DNA of 64,000 nt from Lacibacter cauensis (GCF_007830055.1 NZ_VLLE01000004.1:1-64000); one strand, 5' to 3'; shown: positions 21,213 to 31,436, numbered from the stretch's first letter. Numbers and translations are program-made. The notes: a model not told the origin generated them from the sequence alone.

Positions 21213-22394
21213 CTACGGCTCCACCGTACTTCCCAACCAAGCCATCATCGCCATACCTGTTTCAATTGCATCCTCATCAATATTAAACGTTGGTGTGTGT
21301 ACACCGCTGCTGATGCCTTTTTCTTTATTCATCACACCTAAGCGGAAGAAACAACCGGGTATTACCTGCGAGTAATAACCAAAATCTTCAGCACCCATAC
21401 GCAACTCTGTTTCTTCTACATGTGTTGCACCCATTAATTCCGCAGCTTTTGTTTTTGCTTTTTCGTTGAGGGCTTCGTTGTTGTAAACAGTTGGATAACC
21501 AATATCAATATGCAGATCCAATTCACCACCCATACTTTCTACCAACAGTGTTGCATTGCGGCGAATCAACTCATGCGCTTCAAAACGCCATGCTTCATCC
21601 ATTGCACGGAAGGTGCCCATGATCTTTACTTCGTTTGGAATAACATTGGTGGTGGTACCTGCATTAAATGCTGTGATGGATAATACTGAAGGATTATGCG
21701 GATTACGGTTGCGGCTGATGATCTGTTGTAAGCTTACCACCAGGTGCGATGCAATTAAAATAGGATCAACTGCTAAATGCGGTGCAGCTGCATGGCCGCC
21801 CTTACCCCTCACCGTTAGATATAATTCATCGGCACTGGCCATTACTTTTCCTCCACGGAAACTTAATTGACCCAACTGCAAACCGGGATGCACATGCAAG
21901 CCAAAAATGCATTGCGGCTTAGGATTCTCCAGCACACCTTCTTTGATCATGATACTCGCACCACCCGGATTTTTTTCTTCACCCGGTTGAAAGATGAGCT
22001 TCACTGTTCCTTCCCACTCTGCTTTTAATTCGTTGAGAATTTTTGCAGCGCCGAGCAAACAGGTGGTATGCACATCATGTCCGCAGGCATGCATTACACC
22101 ATCTACTTTCGATTTATACGGCACATCATTTTCTTCCAGTATCGGCAGCGCATCCATATCGGCACGCAAGGCAATAACTTTAGAAGATGGATTCTTTCCC
22201 TCAATCAAACCAACCACACCTGTTTCGGCCATTACCGTAAATGGAATACCAAATGCTGTAAGTTTTTCCTGTACAAACTTTGATGTTTCAAATTCTTTAT
22301 AGCTGAGCTCGGGATTTGCATGCAAATGCTGACGCACTGCAATAAATTCCTCTTTGTATTGTTTGGCGAGTTGCTGTATCTGATCTTTTAACAT
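21213..22394 (-). CDS. M20-family amidohydrolase (hippurate/N-acyl-amino-acid hydrolase type)
   Basis: Metal-dependent hydrolase of N-acyl amino acids or related amides. 393 residues from the ATG at 22394; a start six codons upstream would lie inside the -7 promoter box. Metal-binding motifs: HACGHD (102-107, Cys104/His106), PGEE (137-140), LHVHPG, and near the end VHTPTFN. A central dimerisation domain (about 185-295) is present. It lacks a signal peptide and is probably cytoplasmic. The real substrate cannot be read from sequence. Confidence 0.94.
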   Translation of the reverse strand: MLKDQIQQLAKQYKEEFIAVRQHLHANPELSYKEFETSKFVQEKLTAFGIPFTVMAETGVVGLIEGKNPSSKVIALRADMDALPILEENDVPYKSKVDGVMHACGHDVHTTCLLGAAKILNELKAEWEGTVKLIFQPGEEKNPGGASIMIKEGVLENPKPQCIFGLHVHPGLQLGQLSFRGGKVMASADELYLTVRGKGGHAAAPHLAVDPILIASHLVVSLQQIISRNRNPHNPSVLSITAFNAGTTTNVIPNEVKIMGTFRAMDEAWRFEAHELIRRNATLLVESMGGELDLHIDIGYPTVYNNEALNEKAKTKAAELMGATHVEETELRMGAEDFGYYSQVIPGCFFRLGVMNKEKGISSGVHTPTFNIDEDAIETGMAMMAWLGSTVEP

Positions 22395-22401
22395 AGATGC
22401 G

Positions 22402-22409
22402 CAAAAATA
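22402..22409 (-). promoter_or_regulatory. -7 box of the amidohydrolase gene
   Basis: The minus strand reads TATTTTTG (TANNTTTG), ending 7 bp before the ATG at 22394. No TTTG is found at the -33 position, which falls in the hairpin of the upstream terminator. See findings. Confidence 0.45.
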
Positions 22410-22435
22410 CAAAAACCTGCAACGCTGCAGGTTTT
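22402..22435 (-). terminator. Terminator of the deoC-SPOR unit
   Basis: Perfect 10-bp stem AAAACCTGCA / TGCAGGTTTT (22412-22421 / 22426-22435) with a 4-nt loop. On the minus strand it is followed by TTTTTGTATTTTTG. Confidence 0.8.
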
Positions 22436-22475
22436 ATTGAAAACTGTTCGCCTAAAAGGCAACAAACAAAATAAC

Positions 22476-22922
22476 TTATTCCTGAATTTCTTCTTTCTCC
22501 GGAGGTGCTTTGTATTCAATATCGCTTGGGATGATGAAAACACCGGTTGGAAACATTTTTGCTAATTCTTTTTTCAGGTCATCTGCTTCGTTACGCTCAA
22601 CAAAATTGCCGATGCGGAGTTTGAAATAAGGTGCCTGGTACAAAAGATAGGTTTTATGCTCGGGGTATTGCGCCAGCAATTTCGATTTTGCAGCCAAAGC
22701 CTGCGTACGGTCGGTGGTATTTAACACCTGTATGCGAAAACCTTTGGTGGGTCTTCTTGCATCGGCTGCCTTTTTATTGATCTCAGCTTTTTTCTTTGCA
22801 AGCAAATCAATACGGCTGTCTTTCACAACAAATACATTGTTGCTTACGGTATCGGTTATCATTTGTGCATAGGTTGCAGCACTAATGCTTACAAAAAGAA
22901 AAAGCAGGATAAACTTGTACAT
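22476..22922 (-). CDS. Exported SPOR-domain protein
   Basis: 148 residues: signal peptide (1-19), a short spacer, and a SPOR domain (about 60-130; GFRIQVLNTTDRTQALAAKSKL, then PYFKLRIGNFVERNEADDLKKEL). SPOR domains bind denuded septal peptidoglycan, so the protein is probably periplasmic and linked to the cell wall. The gene starts 1 bp after the deoC stop, so it is translationally coupled to deoC, an unrelated salvage gene. Confidence 0.92.
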   Translation of the reverse strand: MYKFILLFLFVSISAATYAQMITDTVSNNVFVVKDSRIDLLAKKKAEINKKAADARRPTKGFRIQVLNTTDRTQALAAKSKLLAQYPEHKTYLLYQAPYFKLRIGNFVERNEADDLKKELAKMFPTGVFIIPSDIEYKAPPEKEEIQE

Positions 22923-22923
22923 A

Positions 22924-23583
22924 TTACTGGTTCAAACTTTCTTTTACAATGGCAACGCTGGCACTGCAACCCAACCTGTCGGCTCCTGCTTCCACCAATT
23001 GTTTGGCAAAAGCATAATTGCGGATACCACCCGATGCTTTGATTTTGATGTTAGACGGCAAATGCTTCCGCATCAGTTGCACCGCCTCTAAAGTAGCGCC
23101 TTTCTCGGCGTACCCGGTTGATGTTTTTACAAAATCTGCGCCAAGTTCTGCATATATTTCACAACAGCGGATGATCTCCTCATCGGTCAACACACCACTT
23201 TCAATAATAACCTTGATGTGCTTTTCCTTTTTATGCGCCATCGGTATCAGCACTTCGCCTTCGTGTTTAATAAAATTCCAGTCGCCGTTTTTAATGGCTG
23301 AAATATTGGCCACCATATCAATTTCATCCACACCATCAACTATCGAAAGTAATGTTTCTGTAACCTTTGCTTCAATAGCCGAATAACCAAACGGAAAACC
23401 GATCACTGTTGCTGTTTTTACACTCGTTCCACCCAGTAAGCCTTTGGCAAATTTGGTAAACGGCGGCGGTACGCAAACAGCTGCAAAATTGTAAAGTGTA
23501 GCTTCGGTACAAAGCTGTTCAATATCGCTTACCAAAGTGGTTGGCTTCAGAATAGTATGATCGATATAAGAAGCGATGTTCAT
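22924..23583 (-). CDS. deoC: Deoxyribose-phosphate aldolase
   Basis: Splits 2-deoxyribose-5-phosphate into glyceraldehyde-3-phosphate and acetaldehyde in deoxynucleoside salvage. 219 residues. The class I aldolase Schiff-base lysine is Lys153 in FVKTSTGYA; the second lysine, Lys182, is in IKASGGIRN. The N-terminal IDHTILKPT is typical. The promoter upstream predicts transcription starting at or next to the ATG. It lies downstream of secA, separated by a terminator, and is coupled to the SPOR gene. Confidence 0.97.
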   Translation of the reverse strand: MNIASYIDHTILKPTTLVSDIEQLCTEATLYNFAAVCVPPPFTKFAKGLLGGTSVKTATVIGFPFGYSAIEAKVTETLLSIVDGVDEIDMVANISAIKNGDWNFIKHEGEVLIPMAHKKEKHIKVIIESGVLTDEEIIRCCEIYAELGADFVKTSTGYAEKGATLEAVQLMRKHLPSNIKIKASGGIRNYAFAKQLVEAGADRLGCSASVAIVKESLNQ

Positions 23584-23587
23584 GGGG

Positions 23588-23618
23588 CAAATGTATTTTT
23601 AAAATGAGTAGAAACAAA
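23588..23618 (-). promoter_or_regulatory. Promoter of deoC
   Basis: On the minus strand TTTG (23615-23618), 19 bp, TACATTTG (23588-23595). The box ends 4 bp before the ATG, so the transcript would be leaderless or nearly so. Confidence 0.75.
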
Positions 23619-23633
23619 GAATGTAAAACAGCT

Positions 23634-23658
23634 AAAAAAACCTCCCGAAGGAGGTTTT
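23634..23658 (-). terminator. Terminator of secA
   Basis: Perfect 9-bp stem (23637-23645 / 23650-23658, CGAA tetraloop region) followed on the minus strand by seven T. It starts 5 bp after the secA stop. Confidence 0.88.
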
Positions 23659-23662
23659 AGTT

Positions 23663-26600
23663 TTATAAATCTTTACCGTGACATTGTTTGTATTTTTTAC
23701 CACTTCCACAAGGACAAGGATCGTTACGGCCAATCTTCGGACCGGCAACAACAGGCTCCTGTTTTACATTCTCTGATGGATCGTAGTAATCCGGTGTTTC
23801 CATTAACTCGTTACCGGCACCTGCTGCAACCATATCTTCTTTGCGCTGACGCAACTTACTCATATCGGTTTTTTGCTCACGGCCTTCACGAATTTGTCCG
23901 GCATTGTTTTCTTCAACAGGTAAACCAGCATGTGCAAGGAAAGAAACAATGTTCTTATTGATCTCGCTGTTCAACTGTTCAAACAATGTGTATGCTTCCA
24001 CTTTGTAAATCACCAACGGATCTTTCTGTTCGTAGGTAGCATTTTGTACCGATGTACGCAGATCGTCCATTGCACGTAAGTGCTCTTTCCATGCTTCATC
24101 AATAAAGGCGAGTGTAGCAGTACGCTCCAACGCACTTACAAGTTCAGTTGCTTTACTGTCGATGGTTTTGTTCATTGATGCAAGCACCTGTAAACCACGT
24201 TTACCATCGCTGAACGGTACAAACACATTTTCAATATGTGCACCCTGTGTTACCTTAATATTCTGGAACACCGGCAAGGCATCTTTTTTCAACACATCGC
24301 ATTTACGCAGGTAAGCAGTTTTTGCTTCTACATACAATGCTTCTGCCAGTGCATTGTTATCCGATTTATCGAGTTGTTCTGCCGTAATGGTTGTATCAAT
24401 ACCGAAGTTGATGATAGCAGCCATTTTAAATCCTTCATGATCGTTCTGCTCTTTAAACGAAGCAACCAATCCTTCAGCAACAGCATAAAATGCATTATCA
24501 ATATCCAGCGCTAAACGTTCGCCGCTTAATGCGTGGTTACGACGGGTGTAAATAGCTGAACGTTGTTTGTTCATTACATCATCGTACTCGAGCAAACGCT
24601 TACGGATACCGAAGTTGTTCTCTTCTACTTTCTTTTGTGCACGCTCAATTGATTTGGTGATCATGCTGTGCTGGATCACTTCACCTTCTTTGTAGCCAAG
24701 TTTATCCATCATGCCGGCAATACGATCACTACCGAACATACGCATCAGATCATCTTCAAGCGATACATAGAATTGTGATGAACCGGGATCGCCCTGGCGA
24801 CCGGCACGACCACGCAACTGGCGATCGACACGACGGCTATCGTGACGCTCTGTACCAAGAATAGCCAAACCACCTGCTTCTTTTACACCTGCGCCCAGTT
24901 TAATATCGGTACCACGACCGGCCATGTTGGTAGCAATGGTTACTGCACTTGGCAAACCTGCTTCGGCAACAACCTGTGCTTCCTTAGCGTGTTGTTTTGC
25001 GTTCAATACATTGTGCGGAATCTTTTTCACCTGCAGCATCTTGCTCAGCAACTCACTCACCTCTACCGATGTTGTACCCACCAGTACCGGACGACCGGCT
25101 GCACGCATCACTTCAATTTCTTCAATAACTGCTTTGTATTTTTCACGCTTGGTTTTGTATACGAGATCCTGCTTATCATCACGAACCATTTTCAGGTTGG
25201 TAGGAATTTGTACCACATCTAATTTGTAGATATCCCAAAACTCACCTGCTTCTGTTTCGGCAGTACCCGTCATACCACAAAGCTTGTGATACATACGGAA
25301 GTAGTTTTGCAACGTGATGGTAGCGTAGGTTTGTGTTGCTGCTTCGATGTGTACGTTTTCTTTCGCTTCAATTGCCTGGTGTAAACCATCGCTGTAACGA
25401 CGACCATCGAGGATACGACCTGTTTGTTCATCTACAATTTTTACCTGGCCATCCAACACCACATACTCCACATCTTTTTCAAACAAGGTATATGCTTTCA
25501 GCATTTGCAGTACAGTATGAATACGATCTGCTTTTGCTGAATATTCGCTGAGTAATGATTCTTTCTGATGTAATTTTTCTTCGGCAGCAGCTGCACTTCT
25601 TTCAATTGCAGCTAATGCTGTACTGATGTCGGGCAACACAAAGAAAGTAGGATCTTCATTTTCCTTGGTGAGCATGGCCAAACCTTTATCAGTCAGCTCA
25701 ACAGAATTGCTCTTTTCATCAATATGGAAAAGCAAACCTTCATCCACCTTCGGCATTTCTTTTTGCTGATCGGCGAGGTAATAGTTTTCTGCTTTCTGCA
25801 GTTTTACTTTAATGCCGGGCTCACTTAAATATTTAATTAACGGACCGTACTTTGGTAAACCTCTCCATGCACGCATTAACGCAAGGCCACCGCTTTTCGG
25901 ATCGTCGTCGCCTTCTGCAATTGCTTTCTTCGCATCGTTCAAATATTGTTGCGCCAAACGTTTCTGTGCTTCCACCAGTTTTTCAATACGTGGACGCATG
26001 TTGTGGAACTGCTGCTCGTTGCTGCCTGTACCAACAGGACCGGCAATGATCAATGGTGTACGGGCTTCGTCAATTAAAATACTATCTACCTCATCCACCA
26101 TCGCAAAGTGCAGTTTGCGTTGCACTTTTTCTGCTGAGTTCACCACCATGTTATCACGCAGGTAATCGAAACCAAATTCGTTGTTGGTTCCGTAAACAAT
26201 ATCTGCTAAATAGGCTTTACGGCGCTCTTCGCTGTTGGGTTGATGTTTATCAATACAATCAACAGTTAAGCCTAAGAACTCAAACAAGGTTCCGTTCCAT
26301 TCACTATCACGACGGGCCAGGTAATCGTTCACGGTTACAAGGTGTACACCTTCGCCTGCAAGGGCGTTGAGGTAAGCAGGTAAAGTAGATACAAGCGTTT
26401 TACCTTCACCGGTTGCCATTTCGGCAATTTTACCTTGGTGCAGTACACTACCACCAATCAACTGCACATCGTAATGCACCATGTTCCAGGTAACCAGTCC
26501 ACCTGCAGCCATCCACGATTTTTTATAGAATACCTGGTCGCCTTCGATACGCATGTGCGGACGTTTGATCACCAGGTCACGATCGAGTTGTGTTGCTGTT

Positions 26601-26992
26601 GCCTGCAGTTCTTCATTGTTGGTGAAACGGCGGGCAGCTTCTTTTACCACAGCAAATGCTTCGGGGTGAATCTCCTCCAGGATTTCTTCAATCTTTTTAT
26701 CACGCTCTTTTTTCAGCTTATCAATTTGCTGGTAAGCTTCATCTTTCTGCTGAATCTGGTCTTCCGTTAACGCATCCGCTTCGCTGGTACGGTTGGCAAT
26801 TTCTTCGTCAATTGCTGCCAGGTGCGCTTTAATACGCTCACGAAACTCCTGTGTTTTATTTCTGAGCTGATCGTTACTTAAGCTTTGGTATTGCTGAAAA
26901 AACTGGTTGGCCTTTTCAACGATAGGAGTAAGTTTCTGTACATCCTTTTCACTTTTACTGCCTCCGAAGAGTTTCGATAGGAATCCTAACAT
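23663..26992 (-). CDS. secA: Preprotein translocase ATPase SecA
   Basis: Motor of the Sec export pathway. 1109 residues, longer than the about 900 of E. coli but normal for Bacteroidota, with an extra charged helical stretch near 60-110. The Walker A motif is TGEGKT (194-199) and the DEAD-type box is [15 protein letters not shown]. The second helicase domain carries [12 protein letters not shown] and the [17 protein letters not shown] motif. The C-terminal zinc motif [14 protein letters not shown] binds SecB or ribosomes. A TACCTTTG sequence (complement of 27104-27111) lies about 110 bp upstream but has no TTTG partner at the right distance. Confidence 0.98.
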   Translation of the reverse strand: MLGFLSKLFGGSKSEKDVQKLTPIVEKANQFFQQYQSLSNDQLRNKTQEFRERIKAHLAAIDEEIANRTSEADALTEDQIQQKDEAYQQIDKLKKERDKKIEEILEEIHPEAFAVVKEAARRFTNNEELQATATQLDRDLVIKRPHMRIEGDQVFYKKSWMAAGGLVTWNMVHYDVQLIGGSVLHQGKIAEMATGEGKTLVSTLPAYLNALAGEGVHLVTVNDYLARRDSEWNGTLFEFLGLTVDCIDKHQPNSEERRKAYLADIVYGTNNEFGFDYLRDNMVVNSAEKVQRKLHFAMVDEVDSILIDEARTPLIIAGPVGTGSNEQQFHNMRPRIEKLVEAQKRLAQQYLNDAKKAIAEGDDDPKSGGLALMRAWRGLPKYGPLIKYLSEPGIKVKLQKAENYYLADQQKEMPKVDEGLLFHIDEKSNSVELTDKGLAMLTKENEDPTFFVLPDISTALAAIERSAAAAEEKLHQKESLLSEYSAKADRIHTVLQMLKAYTLFEKDVEYVVLDGQVKIVDEQTGRILDGRRYSDGLHQAIEAKENVHIEAATQTYATITLQNYFRMYHKLCGMTGTAETEAGEFWDIYKLDVVQIPTNLKMVRDDKQDLVYKTKREKYKAVIEEIEVMRAAGRPVLVGTTSVEVSELLSKMLQVKKIPHNVLNAKQHAKEAQVVAEAGLPSAVTIATNMAGRGTDIKLGAGVKEAGGLAILGTERHDSRRVDRQLRGRAGRQGDPGSSQFYVSLEDDLMRMFGSDRIAGMMDKLGYKEGEVIQHSMITKSIERAQKKVEENNFGIRKRLLEYDDVMNKQRSAIYTRRNHALSGERLALDIDNAFYAVAEGLVASFKEQNDHEGFKMAAIINFGIDTTITAEQLDKSDNNALAEALYVEAKTAYLRKCDVLKKDALPVFQNIKVTQGAHIENVFVPFSDGKRGLQVLASMNKTIDSKATELVSALERTATLAFIDEAWKEHLRAMDDLRTSVQNATYEQKDPLVIYKVEAYTLFEQLNSEINKNIVSFLAHAGLPVEENNAGQIREGREQKTDMSKLRQRKEDMVAAGAGNELMETPDYYDPSENVKQEPVVAGPKIGRNDPCPCGSGKKYKQCHGKDL

Positions 26993-27000
26993 GAGAATAT

Positions 27001-27396
27001 ATTAATGAGTCAATTTATTGGTTAAAGTTTTTGTTCAGTCAAATACAGTGCAAGGTTTTACTTAAAGCCAATTTGACAGAAATACCCCTTTTACAGAGGC
27101 TGACAAAGGTAATGATTAAGTAGTGAGAGATACCTGCCCTTGTTTCTTTTTTGCAAAGCAAGTTTCGGGAATACAGCTGCCCGAACTGATTGCCCGTTAA
27201 TACTTTAACAGAATTGAAAGACAGGCAACAGCTTTTTACCCTCCTGTACGGATAGACATTGGCCACTGAAGGGATAGATTTGCCTTTCATCCATAATATA
27301 AGGGGCTATGCAAGTTTTAGAAGAGCATATCGTCTATATTTTAACAATTTGCATTTTCACTTTAAAACGAAAATGTTCGTATTTCGCATCTCAAAC
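27001..27396. other. Divergent intergenic region secA / TonB-type receptor
   Basis: About 400 bp without a gene. It holds two unpaired -7-like boxes: TACCTTTG on the minus strand (27104-27111, toward secA) and TAGATTTG on the plus strand (27275-27282, toward the receptor). Neither has a TTTG at 19-23 bp upstream, so promoter calls are tentative. Short open frames here lack features of real genes. Confidence 0.4.
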
Positions 27397-27402
27397 ATGT
27401 TT

Positions 27403-30249
27403 ATGAAGAATCTATTACTCATTATCCTTATCGTTCTTGCTTCCGTACCAGCATTTGCACAAACCACCGGCATAAGCGGAAAAGTGACCGACTCTACCGG
27501 CTCGAAAGGCTTGGAAAAAGCAACGGTTAAACTGGTAGAAAAAGATTTACCCAAAGACACTTTACGCACCATCACCAATGCAAAAGGCGAATTCAGCTTT
27601 ACAAAAATTCCTGCATCGGCTTATTCAATTATCATCAGCTACTCGGGCTATAAACCCATGGTGAAGGAGTTTTTTAAACCTTCTGCCGGCGTATCGAATA
27701 TTGATCTTGGTGAGTTAGTACTTACCAATACCTACCTCGATCTGGCTGAAATTGTAATTGAAGCCCCTGCTGTAACTATGAAAGAAGATACAGTGGAATA
27801 TCGTGCAGGTGCCTTTCAAACCAAACCCAATGCAACAACTGAAGAGTTATTGAAGAAATTACCGGGTGTACAGGTAGACCGCCAGGGCAATATTACTGCA
27901 CATGGCAAACAGGTTACACGGGTAAAAGTAAATGGCAAGGATTTCTTTAACGGTGATCCGAAAACTGCTACACAGGAAATTCCTGCCGATATGATTGATA
28001 AAGTACAGGTGGTAGATGACTACGGCGATCAATCGAACGCATCGGGTATTCGTGATGGCGAGCCTGAAAAAGTAATTAACCTGCAGCTGAAAAAAGATAA
28101 AAACAAAGGTGTTTTCGGAAGGGCAATGGTAGGCTATGGTACCGACGACCGTTATATTGGCGCTGTTGCTTTGAACCGTTTCAATAACAGCAAACAGCTT
28201 TCGCTTATCATCAACAGCAATAACAACAACACCTCAACTTTCCGTGCCAACGATGGTGGTGGCGGAGGAGGCGGTGGCGGTATGCAGTTTGGCGGCGGTG
28301 GTAACCAAGGCGGTGGCGGCGGCAACCAAAACGGTATTACCAAACTCAACTCCATCGGGCTTAACTTCCGTACCGACTTTGGAAAGCGTAACTCATTTTA
28401 CGGCAGCTATACCTATACCGACAGAAATACATTTACTGAGTCGTATACATCCAAAGAACAGCTTTCGTTTCCGCTGCTTACAAACACAAACCAGTTTTCG
28501 ACCAATAAAAACGGTACACACCGTGTTTTTGCCAACCTTGAATACTGGATCGATTCATTCAACTACATTAAGTTAAACCCTAATTTTTCTTACACAGACG
28601 GGAACAATGTTTCTACCAATTTCTCGGATTACTTCAGTTCTAAGCTGCAGACAAGAGCCGACAGTAACCAAACAGCGGTGCTTTCAAAACGCCCCGATTT
28701 CAGCACATCATTGCTGTATAATCACCGGTTTAAAAAGAGAGGCAGGAACTTTTCGTTTAACGGCCAGCTTACATTATCGGGTAGCGAATCCGATCAGCTG
28801 AGAGAAAACTATACCCACTTTTACGACAATAACGGCAACTTCTTCAGAGACTCGCTGCAATTCCGGAACACCATCCAGAACAACCGTAACAGCGGCTTTA
28901 ATGGCAGACTTACCTATACAGAGCCGATACGTGTAAACCGTTTCCTTGACCTCAGTTATAACTACAACCGCAGTTTTTCTGGCAATAATAAACGGGTGCT
29001 TACAAAAGATCCTTTAACCGGAAACGATTATGCTTTTGTTGATTACCTGAGTAATAATTACGAAACCGATTTCAACTACAACCGTATCAGCGCAGCTGTA
29101 AGAACGGTAATGAAGAAATATAATTACAGCATTGGTATTATGGTACAGCCGGTAATTTTAAACGGCTACAGCATTACAAAAGACAGTGCTTATAAACCCA
29201 TCACCAATTTCAACTGGTTCCCTGTTGCACGTTTCCAGTATAATTTCTCACGCTCAAAAACATTCAACTTTAACTACAACGGTAGTGCAAGACAACCCAG
29301 CTTCGACCAGTTACAACCTGTACTGGAAGAAAGCAGCCAGTTGAATAAATCGAGTGGTAATCCTTTCCTGAAACCATCAACAAGTCATGTATTCAATACA
29401 ACTTTCAACAATTTCAATTTTGGCTCGGGTAAGATTTTCCTTGTAAATGCTTCATTCAATTTTGTTGACAACCAGATTGTAAACAAGGTTACCAACTTTA
29501 AAGACAGTGCCAACAGGTTTACAGGTGCTACTTTCAGTCAGCCGGTAAATGTTGATGGTTACTACAATGCCAACATGTTTATCAACTATGGCCGTCCGTT
29601 TAAAAACCGTAAGTATGTACTGGGTTTAAGAAGTATGTTGAACTATAACAACAACGTAAGCCTTTCAAACAATGTTACGAAAACACGTACCGATAGTATT
29701 GTTGGACCGGATATTAAAAACATGGCCCGTAACTGGATATGGAGCCCTGGTGTAGATTTTGAATACAATCTTCCCTGGCTTGAACTGCGTACTGGTGCAA
29801 GCTACAACCTGAACTATACGGATAACACCAACAACAAAAACATCAGCCGACTTCACACCATCACCTTAAGCAACGACGGACGTATTGACTTTGGTGCAGG
29901 CTTTATTCTCCGTTGGGATTTCGACTACTTTATCTACGAAGGGTTGACTTCTTCCTTACAAAAAAACATCGCCATGCTGAATGCTTCGTTTGAAAAAGAG
30001 GTGTTTAAAAAGAAGAATGGTATTATTAAACTGGCAGGCTTCGATATCTTCAAACAAAATACAAGCATCAGCCGTACGCAAACAGATCAGTTTATTACCG
30101 ATAACCGCACCAACCGTTTAACGCAGTACTTCATGTTAAGCTTCACCTATCGTTTTAATAAATTCAGCGGTACACAGGGTGGCCAGCAAAACAACAATTT
30201 CCGCCGTGCGGAAGGTCGTAACATGATGATGATGCAGAACAACGACTAA
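27403..30249 (+). CDS. TonB-dependent-type outer-membrane beta-barrel receptor
   Basis: 948 residues from the ATG at 27403; another ATG lies at 27397. Signal peptide (1-19, AFA-Q). A carboxypeptidase-regulatory-like beta-sandwich domain (about 23-105) precedes a plug-like domain (about 125-230; EELLKKLPGVQVDRQGNIT, VKVNGKDFF). The remainder is a beta-barrel with alternating aromatic strands. A Gly/Asn-rich insert (about 284-310) lies in an early barrel loop. After the last strand (about YFMLSFTYRF) comes a hydrophilic tail of about 30 residues with four Met. It belongs to the group of OMP beta-barrel family proteins without a SusD partner. The ligand cannot be inferred; no SusD gene is adjacent. 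Confidence 0.93.
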   Translation: MKNLLLIILIVLASVPAFAQTTGISGKVTDSTGSKGLEKATVKLVEKDLPKDTLRTITNAKGEFSFTKIPASAYSIIISYSGYKPMVKEFFKPSAGVSNIDLGELVLTNTYLDLAEIVIEAPAVTMKEDTVEYRAGAFQTKPNATTEELLKKLPGVQVDRQGNITAHGKQVTRVKVNGKDFFNGDPKTATQEIPADMIDKVQVVDDYGDQSNASGIRDGEPEKVINLQLKKDKNKGVFGRAMVGYGTDDRYIGAVALNRFNNSKQLSLIINSNNNNTSTFRANDGGGGGGGGGMQFGGGGNQGGGGGNQNGITKLNSIGLNFRTDFGKRNSFYGSYTYTDRNTFTESYTSKEQLSFPLLTNTNQFSTNKNGTHRVFANLEYWIDSFNYIKLNPNFSYTDGNNVSTNFSDYFSSKLQTRADSNQTAVLSKRPDFSTSLLYNHRFKKRGRNFSFNGQLTLSGSESDQLRENYTHFYDNNGNFFRDSLQFRNTIQNNRNSGFNGRLTYTEPIRVNRFLDLSYNYNRSFSGNNKRVLTKDPLTGNDYAFVDYLSNNYETDFNYNRISAAVRTVMKKYNYSIGIMVQPVILNGYSITKDSAYKPITNFNWFPVARFQYNFSRSKTFNFNYNGSARQPSFDQLQPVLEESSQLNKSSGNPFLKPSTSHVFNTTFNNFNFGSGKIFLVNASFNFVDNQIVNKVTNFKDSANRFTGATFSQPVNVDGYYNANMFINYGRPFKNRKYVLGLRSMLNYNNNVSLSNNVTKTRTDSIVGPDIKNMARNWIWSPGVDFEYNLPWLELRTGASYNLNYTDNTNNKNISRLHTITLSNDGRIDFGAGFILRWDFDYFIYEGLTSSLQKNIAMLNASFEKEVFKKKNGIIKLAGFDIFKQNTSISRTQTDQFITDNRTNRLTQYFMLSFTYRFNKFSGTQGGQQNNNFRRAEGRNMMMMQNND

Positions 30250-30265
30250 CACAAACCGTAATAAC

Positions 30266-30300
30266 AAAAAGCAGCTCTCCGGGGCTGCTTTTTTTGTTTT
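30266..30300 (+). terminator. Terminator of the TonB-type receptor gene
   Basis: AAGCAGCTC / GGGCTGCTT stem with a short loop followed by TTTTTTT, 16 bp after the stop codon. Confidence 0.88.
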
Positions 30301-30398
30301 CAGCAAGTCCCTATTAAAAGGGGCTGCAGCCTCCGGTTACGGCAGTCATGGAGGCTGGCTTTTCCCCGAATCCCGCTTTTCCACAATTTCGGCTTTCG

Positions 30399-30431
30399 CT
30401 TGGGGATGTAAGCCTGTTTCCTTTACCTTTG
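30399..30431 (+). promoter_or_regulatory. Promoter of atpG
   Basis: CTTG (30399-30402; one mismatch to TTTG), 21 bp, TACCTTTG (30424-30431). It lies 24 bp upstream of the atpG ATG and rules out the longer reading frame that begins at 30348. Confidence 0.7.
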
Positions 30432-30455
30432 CGGCCTGAAAATAAACGTGTAACC

Positions 30456-31343
30456 ATGCCCGGACAATTAAAAGAGGTACGTAACAGGATCAAAAGTGTA
30501 CAAAGTACGCAGCAAATCACCAAGGCAATGAAAATGGTGAGTGCGGCTAAACTGCGTAAAGCACAGGATGCCATCATCCAGATGCGCCCTTATGCTCAAA
30601 AACTGCAGGATATGCTCAGCAATATTGTGAGCAACAGCGATGGTAGTGTGAGTATGAAACTGGCTACCGAGCGTCCGGTAAACAAAGTATTAATTATCCT
30701 TGTTACCAGCGACCGTGGTTTATGTGGTGGTTACAACGCCAACCTCGTTAAACTTGCCCGCCAGGTTATTAACGAACAATATGCCGAGCAAAACAGCAAA
30801 GGCAATGTGGAAATATGGGGTATTGGTAAAAAAGGTTACGAAGCAATGCAACGTACCGGCTACAAAGCAAACGATACCTTTAAAGATCTGTTCCTGCAGC
30901 TTTCGTTCGAAAACGTACAAAAAGCATCTGCAGCAGCAATGGAAGCTTTTTCAAAAGGCGAATTCGATGTAGTTGAACTGGTATACAGCCAGTTTAAAAA
31001 TGCAGCTACACAGCAATTTAAAACAGAGCGCTTCCTCCCTATTCCGAAAGTGGAAAATAAAGGTGCGGCTGTAAAAACAAAGTCCGACTTCATTTTCGAG
31101 CCCGGTAAAGAAGAACTCATTACCGAATTAATGCCGAAAATCCTCAATACACAATTATTTAAAGCTGTATTGGATGCCAATGCTTCTGAGCATGGCGCCC
31201 GTATGACGGCGATGGATAAAGCAAGCGATAACGCCAACGAACTGTTGCGTTCGCTCCGCATCAGCTACAACCGTGCACGCCAGGCAGCAATTACGACCGA
31301 ACTTACCGAGATCGTTAGTGGTGCAGCAGCATTAAATGGATAA
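30456..31343 (+). CDS. atpG: ATP synthase F1 gamma subunit
   Basis: Central stalk of F1-ATPase. 295 residues from ATG 30456. The N-terminal coiled-coil helix is recognisable (LKEVRNRIKSVQSTQQITKAMKMVSAAKLRKAQ). The C-terminal helix carries NANELLRSLRISYNRARQAAITTELTEIVSGA. The frame is open from 30348, but the promoter at 30399-30431 lies inside that extension. The other ATP synthase genes are not adjacent in this window, so atpG is separated from the rest, as often happens in Bacteroidota. It is followed by scpB. Confidence 0.97.
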   Translation: MPGQLKEVRNRIKSVQSTQQITKAMKMVSAAKLRKAQDAIIQMRPYAQKLQDMLSNIVSNSDGSVSMKLATERPVNKVLIILVTSDRGLCGGYNANLVKLARQVINEQYAEQNSKGNVEIWGIGKKGYEAMQRTGYKANDTFKDLFLQLSFENVQKASAAAMEAFSKGEFDVVELVYSQFKNAATQQFKTERFLPIPKVENKGAAVKTKSDFIFEPGKEELITELMPKILNTQLFKAVLDANASEHGARMTAMDKASDNANELLRSLRISYNRARQAAITTELTEIVSGAAALNG

Positions 31344-31379
31344 GCTTATTTCCGCCGAAAAAACAGGCAATTACGTAAG

Positions 31380-31432
31380 ATTGGAGGATTTCACTTAATT
31401 TTCAAATTCTCCAATTTTCAAATTTTCAAATT
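31380..31432 (+). repeat. Three copies of TTTTCAAATT with a hairpin, upstream of scpB
   Basis: TTTTCAAATT occurs at 31399-31408, 31415-31424 and 31423-31432. The inverted pair ATTGGAG (31380-31386) / CTCCAAT (31409-31415) lies around the first copy. It fills the atpG-scpB gap. Confidence 0.55.
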
Positions 31433-31436
31433 ACGA

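Noticed and set aside
28152-28355. Pro-rich frame opposite the TonB-type receptor's Gly-rich insert
   Set aside because: Complement of Gly/Asn codons in a real gene.
30348-30455. 36-codon N-terminal extension of atpG
   Set aside because: Contains the promoter -33/-7 elements; family proteins start at the downstream ATG.
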